Assembly (NCBI GenBank): GCA_016702555.1 | Contig: JADJDV010000007.1 | Coordinates: 124,001 to 188,000, forward strand | Direction: 5' to 3' | Source: Burkholderiales bacterium | GTDB lineage: Bacteria; Pseudomonadota; Gammaproteobacteria; Burkholderiales; Burkholderiaceae_C | DNA length: 64,000 nucleotides | Shown here: piece after piece, positions 9,454 through 16,670 of the stretch | Position numbering within the stretch: position 1 is the stretch's first letter | Layout of the letters: every line of letters begins with the position of its first letter | Notes under the pieces: generated by a model | Seen by the model: only the letters and a program-made list of their open reading frames with translations | Databases searched by the model: none | Told to the model about the DNA's origin: nothing | Position numbers and translations under genes: made by a program

Positions 9454-9711
9454 TCAGCCGCCCGCGATCGGCGGTACCAAAGCCACCTCGTCGTCGTCAT
9501 GGACGGGATGGTCGCGATGGGCATGCTGTCCATTGACCTGCACCAGCACGACGTCGACGTACTCCAGCCCTTGCCTGAAGCGCTCGCCCTGCGTCGGCAG
9601 CCAGTTGAGCAGCCGGCCGACGTTGTCGATTTCGCGCGGCAGCACGATGTCGTCCGAATGGCATCCCATGCGGTCGCGCATCCAGGCGTAGTACTTCAGC
9701 TTCATGCGCAT
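9454..9711 (-). CDS. MoaD/ThiS-like small sulfur-carrier protein
   Basis: A beta-grasp protein of 85 residues ending in Gly-Gly, the tail that MoaD-family proteins use as the thiocarboxylate site for sulfur transfer in molybdopterin synthesis. The end shows the DDDEVALVPPIAGG pattern typical of MoaD. It begins eight bases after the molybdenum subunit gene stops, with no other Mo-cofactor gene in the window. It may be a dedicated copy helping supply cofactor to the hydroxylase. The alternatives are a sulfur-carrier or ubiquitin-like role in the catabolic pathway. The start may be the ATG ending at 9711 or the one ending at 9705; neither has a strong ribosome site. Confidence 0.8.
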   Translation of the reverse strand: MRMKLKYYAWMRDRMGCHSDDIVLPREIDNVGRLLNWLPTQGERFRQGLEYVDVVLVQVNGQHAHRDHPVHDDDEVALVPPIAGG

Positions 9712-9718
9712 CCGGGTG

Positions 9719-12076
9719 TCACGCCTTGGTGGCCGCCAGGACTGCCCCGGCCGAAACCGCCGCCTGCGCCCGATGATCGTCAATGGCGCGGGCGACCTTC
9801 TCCGGCGACATCGGCGGATCGAAGATGCGCACGCCGGTGGCGTTGTACAGCGCGTTGGCGATGGCCGGCGCGATGACGATGGTGGGCAGTTCGGAGATGC
9901 CCTTGGCGCCGTACGGCCCCTCGGCGCAGTTGCTCTCGATGAAGTGCATGTCGAGCGGGGGCATTTCTGGCGCCGTGATGAGCTTGTAGTCGCGAAAGCT
10001 CGGGTTGCGCAGCCGGCCTTTGTCAAGGTGCATGTCCTCGCTCAGCGCGTAGCCGAGGCCAATCGCGATGCCGCCCTCGATCTGGCCCTCCAGCCCCATG
10101 CGGTTGATGACGCGGCCGACGTCCTGCGCGACCGTGATCTTGTCGACCTTGATCTCGCCCGTCAGCGTGTCGACCGTGATCTCGGCGATGTGCACCGCGT
10201 GCGCGTAGGCGGCGGAGTGGTCGGAGATGTGTTTGGCGCCCTCGGGTTCGCTCTTGGGTTCGTAGTAGTCGGTGACCATCACCAGTTCGGGCTCGGCCTG
10301 GAAATGCATCTGGCGCAGCAGGCGATCGAGCTTGATCAGCGGCGTGCCGTCACCGGCACGCACCACCCAGCCGCCGCGCAGGTCCATGTCCTCGGCAGCT
10401 TCCTCGAGGAATTTCTCGGCGGCGGCGAGGATCTGCGTCTTCGCCTTGATGGCGGCGCGGCGCGCGCCGTTGCCGGCGATGAAGGTGGTGCGCGAGGCGT
10501 GCACGCCCACGTCCCAGGGCGCGATGTCGGAATCGTTGTTGACCAGGGTCACGTGCTCCAGCGGCACGCCCAGCTCCTCGGCCACGATCAGGGTGATCAC
10601 CGCATCGATGCCCTGGCCGATCTCCGAGGCGCCGGTGATGACGGTGACGCGGGCGTAGTCGTCCAGCTTGAGGATGGTGCCGATGCCGTCGGACTTGTGG
10701 ATCTTGGCGCCGCCGGCGTTGTGGATCGACGAGGCCAGGCCGATGCCCTTCTTGTAGCGTCCCGGGGCCTCGCGCTGGGCCGCGTAGGCCTTGAGCTTGC
10801 GGCTGTAATCGCTGGCCTCGGCGGCGGCTTGCAGGCATTCCACCAAGGCGCATTCGCGCAGAAAGGATTTCTGCGGGGTGGTCTCGCCCGACAGTTGGGC
10901 GTTCTTGAGGTGGAATTCCAGCGGATCCATGTCGACCAACTCGGCCAGCATGTCGATCTGCTGCGCCGTGGCCCAGGTGGTCTGCACATTGCCATAGCCG
11001 CGAAACGAGCCGGCGTAGGGGTTGTTGGTGTAAATCGCCTGCGCCTTGAAGTCGACCACCGGAATTCGGTAGTGGCCCGAAGTGGTGCGCATCATGATCA
11101 CCGGAATGGTCGGCCCCCAGGAGGTGTAGGCGCCGTTGTCCAGCAGCACGTCGGCACTGCGGAAGGTCAGCACGCCATCGCGCGTGCAGCCGGTGCGCAT
11201 GTGGATGATCGCCGCCTGGCGCGTCGGCGAGGCCTTGAACTCCTCTTCGCGTGAGTAGATCACCTTCACAGGCCGACCGGTCTTCCTCGCCAGCAGCGCG
11301 GCGATCGGCTCGTACGGGTAGACGTCGAGCTTGGAGCCGAAGGCGCCGCCCACCGGCGGCTGGATGACGCGGATGTCGCCCGGGTCGATGCCCAGCGCGG
11401 GCGCCAGATCCATCTTGTAGTTGTAGGGGTACTGGGTCTGCGTCCAGATGGTCAGCTTGCCGTTGTGGTCGAAGTCGGCGATCGCGCACGAGGTGCCCAT
11501 GCAGCAGTGCGTGACGTGGTGCGGACGGAACACGTTGTCGACGATCAGATCGGACGCTGCTTCGGCGGCGGCAAGATCGCCGTGCTTGAACTCGAAGGCA
11601 AGGCTTTTGTTGCCGGGAAAGTTCTCGTGAATCTGCGGCGCGCCCTCCTTGGCGCCGGCTTCGGGCGTGAAGACGCCGGGCAGGTCTTCGTACTCCACTT
11701 CGATGAGCTGGAGCGCGCGCAGAGCGATCTGCTCGGTCTCGGCGGCAACGGCGGCGATTTCGTCGTGCTCGCAACGCACCCTCTCCTTCAGAGCGACGTT
11801 GTCACGCACGAAGCCAAACTTCAGGCCCGCGGCATCCTTGCCGGTCAGCACCGCGTGCACGCCCGGCAGCTGGCTCGCCGCGCTGGTGTCGAGCCGGGTG
11901 ATCCGGGCGTGCGGCCGACCGGCGAACAGCACTTTGCCAATCAGCATCTGCGGCAGCACCATGTCGTTGATGTAGCGCGTCTTGCCGGTTGCCTTGTCGG
12001 GCGCGTCGGGCTTCTTGACGCGCTGGCCGATCAGGGATTGCTTTAGCAGCGGTGCGGCGGTAACGGTCTGGTCCAT
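9719..12076 (-). CDS. Molybdenum hydroxylase, large Mo-cofactor subunit
   Basis: Large subunit (785 residues) of a xanthine dehydrogenase-family hydroxylase. It binds the molybdopterin cofactor and uses water as oxygen donor. The first 120 residues form the aldehyde-oxidase hammerhead domain. The VGGAFGSK segment (about 255) and the GASEIGQG segment are cofactor-binding loops. The catalytic Glu is present in the EGPYGAKGISELP segment near the C-terminus. The 2Fe-2S and FAD subunits are encoded immediately upstream in the order FAD - FeS - Mo. In the auxin pathway a Mo enzyme oxidises the indole ring at C2 to give the lactam; that substrate is inferred from the neighbouring lactam hydrolase. 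An ideal GGAG lies seven bases before the ATG. Confidence 0.9.
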   Translation of the reverse strand: MDQTVTAAPLLKQSLIGQRVKKPDAPDKATGKTRYINDMVLPQMLIGKVLFAGRPHARITRLDTSAASQLPGVHAVLTGKDAAGLKFGFVRDNVALKERVRCEHDEIAAVAAETEQIALRALQLIEVEYEDLPGVFTPEAGAKEGAPQIHENFPGNKSLAFEFKHGDLAAAEAASDLIVDNVFRPHHVTHCCMGTSCAIADFDHNGKLTIWTQTQYPYNYKMDLAPALGIDPGDIRVIQPPVGGAFGSKLDVYPYEPIAALLARKTGRPVKVIYSREEEFKASPTRQAAIIHMRTGCTRDGVLTFRSADVLLDNGAYTSWGPTIPVIMMRTTSGHYRIPVVDFKAQAIYTNNPYAGSFRGYGNVQTTWATAQQIDMLAELVDMDPLEFHLKNAQLSGETTPQKSFLRECALVECLQAAAEASDYSRKLKAYAAQREAPGRYKKGIGLASSIHNAGGAKIHKSDGIGTILKLDDYARVTVITGASEIGQGIDAVITLIVAEELGVPLEHVTLVNNDSDIAPWDVGVHASRTTFIAGNGARRAAIKAKTQILAAAEKFLEEAAEDMDLRGGWVVRAGDGTPLIKLDRLLRQMHFQAEPELVMVTDYYEPKSEPEGAKHISDHSAAYAHAVHIAEITVDTLTGEIKVDKITVAQDVGRVINRMGLEGQIEGGIAIGLGYALSEDMHLDKGRLRNPSFRDYKLITAPEMPPLDMHFIESNCAEGPYGAKGISELPTIVIAPAIANALYNATGVRIFDPPMSPEKVARAIDDHRAQAAVSAGAVLAATKA

Positions 12077-12133
12077 GGCTGGGCTCCGTGGAGAACTGGG
12101 CGTTCAATGGCAATGACGAAGTTCCGCGCGCCT

Positions 12134-12625
12134 TCAGTCGTGGCCAGCGCAGGCGCTCGTCGCCGCGACGGCCTGCACCGCGTCCAGCACCTTGGTGTAG
12201 CCGGTGCAGCGGCACAGATTGCCCTCGAGGCCGCGTTGCGCCTCTTCGCGCGTCAGATCGGGCTTGTCCTCGATGAGCTGGCGGGCCTGCATGATCATGC
12301 CGGGCATGCAAAAGCCGCACTGCACGGCACCATGGTCGACGAAGGCCTGCTGCATCGGATGCAGGCCTTCGGGCGTGCGCAGCCCCTCGATGGTCAGGAC
12401 CTCACGGCCGTCGCAGTCGACGGCGTACATCAGGCAGCTGTTGACGGTCTTGCCGTCCACGCTGACCGTGCAGGCGCCGCACTCACCTTCGCCGCAGGCG
12501 TACTTGGTGCCGGTCAGGTCCAGCAGGTCGCGCAACATGGCCAGGGTCTTCATCGTGGCCGGCACCTTCAGGCCGACGTCGCGGCCGTTGAGCTTGAAGC
12601 GGATTTCAGTTTCGATCGATCCCAT
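12134..12625 (-). CDS. Molybdenum hydroxylase, 2Fe-2S subunit
   Basis: Electron-transfer subunit of 163 residues with two iron-sulfur clusters. A plant-type ferredoxin fold carries CGEGECGAC plus a further Cys (about residues 43-64). A four-helix domain carries CGFC and CRC (about 102-140). All eight cluster cysteines expected for the family are present. The chosen ATG (12623-12625) has AGAGG six bases upstream and overlaps the end of the FAD subunit gene by 20 bases, which points to coupled translation. It passes electrons from the Mo centre to the FAD subunit. No N-terminal export signal is seen, so the complex should be cytoplasmic. Confidence 0.92.
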   Translation of the reverse strand: MGSIETEIRFKLNGRDVGLKVPATMKTLAMLRDLLDLTGTKYACGEGECGACTVSVDGKTVNSCLMYAVDCDGREVLTIEGLRTPEGLHPMQQAFVDHGAVQCGFCMPGMIMQARQLIEDKPDLTREEAQRGLEGNLCRCTGYTKVLDAVQAVAATSACAGHD

Positions 12626-13508
12626 GGAGAACCTCTTCAACAAATACGCGCACGAGATGGCCGCGGTACCAGGCACTGGCCCGCACGTCATCGATGGGTC
12701 GGGCATCCTGGGCCGTCGCGGCGACGGCCGCAGCGACCGTAGTGGCATCAAGCGGCTTGCCTTCCAGCGCCGCTTCCACGTGACGGGCGCGCAGCGGCGT
12801 CGGCGCGACCGATCCCATGGCGACCCGCACGTCGACCAGCCGGCCGGCGTCGACGCGCGCGCCCAGAGCCACCGACACGGTGGAAATTTCAAGCGCAGGT
12901 CGGGGCCCGGCCTTGCGAAAGCGCCCGACGAAGCCACGCACTGGCCGCTTGAAGACGACGGCGGTCAGCAGTTCATGAGGTTGTTTGAGCGTTTTGCCGG
13001 GAGCGAGGAAGAACCCGTCCAGCGGCACGCGCCGCGTCTGCACCGCACCGCCCTGCCAGCAGGCGAGTTCGACCGCCGCATCCAGCACCAGCAGTGGCGG
13101 GATGGTGTCGCCGGCGGGCGATGCATTGCACAGGTTGCCGCCCACCGAGGCCGCGTTGCGGATCTGTTCGCTGGCGAAATGCTCGGCCGCCTGGACCAGC
13201 GCGGGCGCGACCTCGGCCAGCGCGGCGCTGCGGCGGATTTCACTGAGGGTCGTCGTGGCGCCGATGCGGATTTCGTCGCCCTTGGCATCGATGCCGCTCA
13301 AGGTCTCGATGCGGCGGATGTTCAGCAGCCTGGCCGCGTAACGGCGCGCGCCGGATTCGGTCTGCGGCGCCAAATCGGTGCCGCCGCACAGCACCGTCGC
13401 CGCGCCGTCCGCCATGGCCTGCACGGCCTCTTCAAGGCGGCGCGGCGCCAGATAAGTGCTGATCTCGTTCATGGTTCGCTGAGCGTCTTCGAGCACGGTA
13501 GTCATCAT
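12606..13508 (-). CDS. Molybdenum hydroxylase, FAD-binding subunit
   Basis: FAD subunit of 300 residues. The flavin-binding marks are LCGGTDL (about residue 42), the ATTTLSEI segment (about 85) and the SVGGNLCNASPAGD segment (about 120), followed by the CO dehydrogenase flavoprotein C-terminal domain. It lacks the extra cysteine-rich loop that carries a 4Fe-4S cluster in the beta subunit of 4-hydroxybenzoyl-CoA reductase. This argues for an oxidising hydroxylase rather than a low-potential ring reductase. The start overlaps the stop of the mutase gene in an ATGATGA arrangement, so either of two adjacent ATG codons may be used. It is the first gene of the hydroxylase trio. Confidence 0.9.
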   Translation of the reverse strand: MMTTVLEDAQRTMNEISTYLAPRRLEEAVQAMADGAATVLCGGTDLAPQTESGARRYAARLLNIRRIETLSGIDAKGDEIRIGATTTLSEIRRSAALAEVAPALVQAAEHFASEQIRNAASVGGNLCNASPAGDTIPPLLVLDAAVELACWQGGAVQTRRVPLDGFFLAPGKTLKQPHELLTAVVFKRPVRGFVGRFRKAGPRPALEISTVSVALGARVDAGRLVDVRVAMGSVAPTPLRARHVEAALEGKPLDATTVAAAVAATAQDARPIDDVRASAWYRGHLVRVFVEEVLHGIDRN

Positions 13509-15136
13509 GCGGCCTGTGGAAATGCTTCGTCGAAGCGGATCGGTTCACGGTAGCGGCCGAATACGCCCACCAAACGCTGCGTGATCTCGCCCACGCTGGC
13601 GTAGGCCTTCACGGCCTCCACGATGGCGGGCATCAGGTTGTGGCCGGCGACGGCATCGGCCTCGACGCGACCCAGCGCCTGGGCCACCGCCACCGCGTCG
13701 CGCTCGGCCTTGACGCGCTGCAGCGCGTGCACCTGGGCCCGCGCGTCCTCGGCCCTGTAGGGGTGCATCTCGACCGCATGGCCTTCTTCGGTCTCGCTGC
13801 GATAGACGTTGACGCCCACCTTCGGAAAAGCGCCAGACTCGATCGCGCGCTGCATGCGGTAGGCCTGCGCCGACACCTGCGACTGGATCACGCCCTCGCT
13901 GATCAACTTGACGATGCCGCCGGCGGCATCGGTCTCGCGGATGATGCGCTCCATCTCGCTGCGCATGCGGTTGGTCAGCGTTTCGACGTAGAACGAGCCG
14001 CCCAGCGGATCGACGGTGGCCGCCAGGCCCATCTCCTCGACCAGCAGCTGCATGGTGCGCAGCGAGATGCGCTGGGCGTACTCGCTGGGGATCGTGTAGG
14101 CCTCGTCGTAACAGCACAGCGCCATCGTCTGCGCGCCCGACAGCGCGGCGATCAATGCGTAGTAGGCGCCGCGCACGATGTTGTTCTCGGGCTGCTCCAG
14201 CGTCAAGCCGCCGCCGCCGCCGCCAGCGATCATGCGCAGCCACATCGAGCCCGGCTCCCGCGCGCCGTATTCTTCCTTCACGATCTTGGCCCACAGCCCG
14301 CGCCCGGCGCGAAACTTGGCGATCTGCTCGAACAGGTTGCCGAAGATGTTGAAGTTGTAGGACAGGCGCCCGGCGAACTCGTCGACCGCCACGCCGCGGC
14401 GGATCACCTCGTCGGCATAGGCGCGCGCGATGCAGAAACCCCAGGCCATCTCCTGCGTGGGCGTGGCACCCGACTCGCGGATGTGATAGCCGCATACCGA
14501 CACCGGGCTGTATTTCGGCGCATGCTCGGCGCAGTACTCGATGGTGTCGCCGACCAGGCGGATCGAGGGCTCGACCGGAAAGATCCAGGTGCCGCGGCCG
14601 ACAAATTCCTTGAGGATGTCGTTCTGCGCCGTGCCGCGCAGCTTGCTGAGGTCGAAGCCGTACTTCTCGGCCATCGCCAGATACATCGCGATCAGGATCG
14701 CGGCCGAGCCGTTGATGGTCAGCGACACGGTGATGCGGTCGAGATCAATGCCCTCGAACGCAGTCTCGAAGTCGGCCAACGTGTCAACCGCCATGCCGAC
14801 ACGGCCGACCTCGCCGACCGCGGCCGGGTCGTCGGAGTCCAGGCCGCACTGCGTCGCCAAGTCGAAGGCCACGTTCAGCCCGGTCTGCCCATTGGCGATC
14901 AGGAACTTGAAGCGCTGGTTGGTGTCGGAGGCGTTGCCAAAGCCGGTGTACTGCCGCATCGTGAAGGGACGCTGGCGGTACATTAGCGGATGAATGCCGC
15001 GTGTGAACGGGTATTCACCGGGGCGCCCGAGCATCTCAAGGCCACCGCTGGCCGCCACGTCCTCGGCGGTGTACAGTGGCTGGATCTCGATACCCGATTC
15101 GTTGCGCACCGGCGCCAGAGGGTCGCGCTTGTTCAT
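13505..15136 (-). CDS. B12-dependent acyl-CoA mutase, large catalytic subunit
   Basis: TIM-barrel subunit of an adenosylcobalamin-dependent acyl-CoA mutase of the methylmalonyl-CoA mutase family, 543 residues, without its own B12 domain. Preserved family segments are YPFTRGIHP and MRQYTGFG (about 60), NDILKEF, and GYHIRESG with the conserved His. The usual histidine/glutamine loop that lines the acyl pocket is replaced by a run of six glycines (about residues 305-310), and the usual LHTN segment reads ALCC (about 339-342). These changes should open the pocket for a bulky substrate. This fits the (2-aminophenyl)succinyl-CoA mutase of the indoleacetate pathway (IaaGH in Aromatoleum) and argues against methylmalonyl-CoA. 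The start overlaps the small-subunit stop in an ATGA. No mutase-protecting G-protein gene is seen in the window. Confidence 0.87.
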   Translation of the reverse strand: MNKRDPLAPVRNESGIEIQPLYTAEDVAASGGLEMLGRPGEYPFTRGIHPLMYRQRPFTMRQYTGFGNASDTNQRFKFLIANGQTGLNVAFDLATQCGLDSDDPAAVGEVGRVGMAVDTLADFETAFEGIDLDRITVSLTINGSAAILIAMYLAMAEKYGFDLSKLRGTAQNDILKEFVGRGTWIFPVEPSIRLVGDTIEYCAEHAPKYSPVSVCGYHIRESGATPTQEMAWGFCIARAYADEVIRRGVAVDEFAGRLSYNFNIFGNLFEQIAKFRAGRGLWAKIVKEEYGAREPGSMWLRMIAGGGGGGLTLEQPENNIVRGAYYALIAALSGAQTMALCCYDEAYTIPSEYAQRISLRTMQLLVEEMGLAATVDPLGGSFYVETLTNRMRSEMERIIRETDAAGGIVKLISEGVIQSQVSAQAYRMQRAIESGAFPKVGVNVYRSETEEGHAVEMHPYRAEDARAQVHALQRVKAERDAVAVAQALGRVEADAVAGHNLMPAIVEAVKAYASVGEITQRLVGVFGRYREPIRFDEAFPQAA

Positions 15137-15540
15137 CAGTCTCTCCCGGGCAGTTCCTGGCGGATGAAATCGGTGATCGCGTCCAGCTTGGAGCCGGTGG
15201 CGAACACGCCCTTGAAACCGAGCGCGCGCAGCGCGTCGTGGTCGGCTGCCGGCAGGTTGCCGCCGAAGATCCACAACCGGTCGCCAAGCCCGGCCTCGAT
15301 CAGCAGCGGCCGCAAGCGCTCGGCGAACGACAGGTGCGCGCCGGCCATGCTGGACAGCGCGATAACGTCGGCGTCGTGCGCCAGCGCCGCATCGCGCACC
15401 TGCTCGGGGGTCTGACGCAGGCCCGTGTAGTGCACGTCGAAGCCGGCCTCCAGCAGGCCGCGCACGACAACCTTGGCACCCTGGTCGTGGCCGTCCAGCC
15501 CTGGCTTGGCCAGCACGACGGTGATCTTGCGCGTCGTCAC
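15136..15540 (-). CDS. B12-dependent acyl-CoA mutase, small cobalamin-binding subunit
   Basis: Stand-alone cobalamin-binding domain of 134 residues that partners the large mutase subunit encoded next. The DxHxxG base-off motif is complete: GLDGHDQGAK at about residues 14-23, where the His coordinates cobalt. The later SSMAGAH and IFGGNLP segments are also typical of this Rossmann-like fold. Translation starts at a GTG (15538-15540) because a perfect AAGGAGG lies seven bases upstream. The start overlaps the stop of the acyl-CoA dehydrogenase gene, and the stop overlaps the ATG of the large subunit. The split architecture resembles 2-hydroxyisobutyryl-CoA mutase and archaeal methylmalonyl-CoA mutase. 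Confidence 0.92.
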   Translation of the reverse strand: MTTRKITVVLAKPGLDGHDQGAKVVVRGLLEAGFDVHYTGLRQTPEQVRDAALAHDADVIALSSMAGAHLSFAERLRPLLIEAGLGDRLWIFGGNLPAADHDALRALGFKGVFATGSKLDAITDFIRQELPGRD

Positions 15541-16670
15541 GACGACACCTCCTTGGCAATGATGAGCTTGAGAATCTCGCTGGTGCCGCCGCCGATCAGC
15601 GTGAAGCGCACGTCGCGCAGATAGCGCTGCACCGGGTACTCCATCGCGAAACCGTAGCTGGCAAAGATACGCGCCGCCTGGTCGCAGATGCGTGCCGCGG
15701 CCTCGGTGGCCTGCAGCTTGGCCATGGCAGCCTGCGCATGGTGCGGCCGGCCGGCGCCATGCAGCCATGCGGCGTAGCGCACCAGATGGGTCGCCGCCTC
15801 CAGCTCGGTCGCCATCTCGGCGAGCTTCATCTGCGTGGCCTGGAAACGGTTGATCGGCTTGCCGAACTGCTGGCGTTCGCCAGCGTAGCGCACCGCGTCG
15901 GCGAGCGCGGCGCGCGCCACGCCAAGCGCCATGGCGCCGGTGATGATGCGGATCTCGGCCAGCGTCTTGCGCAAATGGGTTTCGCCGTCGCCTTCCTCGC
16001 GCGACAGGCGGTGCGTGTCCGGCACGAAGCAGTTTTCAAAGGCAAGCTCCGAGGTCGGCAGCGCCCACACGCCCATCTTGTGGATCGGACGCCCGATGAC
16101 GAGCCCGCCAAAATCGCGCTCGACCAGGAAGATCGTCAGCTTGCGCTCCGGCCCGACGCGTGCGAACACGGTGAAGAAGTCGGCCACCGGCGCCGAGGTG
16201 ACCCAGGTCTTGCTGCCGTCCAGCACATAGCCGCCATCGACCTTGCGCGCCGTGGTGGCGATGCCGCCGAGGTCGGAGCCGGCGTCGGGCTCGGTCATGC
16301 AGATGGCGCCGATCTTGCGGCCCTCAAGCGCCGGCTTGAACAGCCGCTCGATGATGTCGGCATTGCCCAGCATGTGCAGGAACTTGGTGCCCATCAGCGC
16401 CTGCATTGCCGCCGCACCGGCCAACGACATCGAGCCCCGTGCGATCTCGGCCAGCGCGAGGGCGAAGTGCTGCAACGCCAGGCCGCTGCCGCCGACGTCC
16501 TCCGGATAGCGCATGGCAAAAAAACCGAGCCGGCCGAGTTCGGCGAACAGCTCGCGCGGGAAGGCGTGCGATTCGTCCAGCGCCGCGGCGGCGGGCGCGA
16601 TGCGCTGGTCGCAAAAACGCGCGAACGCGTCCTGCACCGCGCGCTGGTCCTCGTCGAGTTCGAAGTTCAC
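15537..16670 (-). CDS. Acyl-CoA dehydrogenase, probable decarboxylating benzylmalonyl-CoA type
   Basis: FAD-dependent acyl-CoA dehydrogenase of 377 residues with the usual three domains, including the MTEPDAGSD flavin/substrate segment (about 124-132) and an ERQQFGKPI segment. The catalytic base is unusual. The Glu of the canonical YEGT motif is Gly here (GGGTSE, residue about 361). The alternative position used by isovaleryl-CoA dehydrogenase aligns with Ile 240, although a Glu lies one residue before it. Benzylmalonyl-CoA dehydrogenase (IaaF) of Aromatoleum oxidises while expelling CO2, so it does not need proton abstraction at C2. The missing base fits that mechanism. The GTG start (16668-16670) overlaps the hyuB stop; the stop overlaps the B12-subunit start. 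The exact substrate is inferred from the cluster. Confidence 0.85.
   Translation of the reverse strand: MNFELDEDQRAVQDAFARFCDQRIAPAAAALDESHAFPRELFAELGRLGFFAMRYPEDVGGSGLALQHFALALAEIARGSMSLAGAAAMQALMGTKFLHMLGNADIIERLFKPALEGRKIGAICMTEPDAGSDLGGIATTARKVDGGYVLDGSKTWVTSAPVADFFTVFARVGPERKLTIFLVERDFGGLVIGRPIHKMGVWALPTSELAFENCFVPDTHRLSREEGDGETHLRKTLAEIRIITGAMALGVARAALADAVRYAGERQQFGKPINRFQATQMKLAEMATELEAATHLVRYAAWLHGAGRPHHAQAAMAKLQATEAAARICDQAARIFASYGFAMEYPVQRYLRDVRFTLIGGGTSEILKLIIAKEVSS
15548..15554 (-). promoter_or_regulatory. Strong Shine-Dalgarno site for the B12 subunit
   Basis: The minus strand reads AAGGAGG seven bases before the GTG start at 15540. It decides the start codon and suggests strong independent initiation inside an otherwise overlap-coupled run of genes. 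Confidence 0.8.

Noticed and set aside
9719..13508. 4-hydroxybenzoyl-CoA reductase as the identity of the Mo enzyme.
   Set aside because: The FAD subunit lacks the cysteine-rich 4Fe-4S insert of that reductase, and the neighbours fit indole ring hydroxylation better.
13505..15540. Methylmalonyl-CoA mutase or 2-hydroxyisobutyryl-CoA mutase.
   Set aside because: The pocket residues conserved in those enzymes are replaced (six-glycine loop, ALCC), and no epimerase or propionate genes are nearby.
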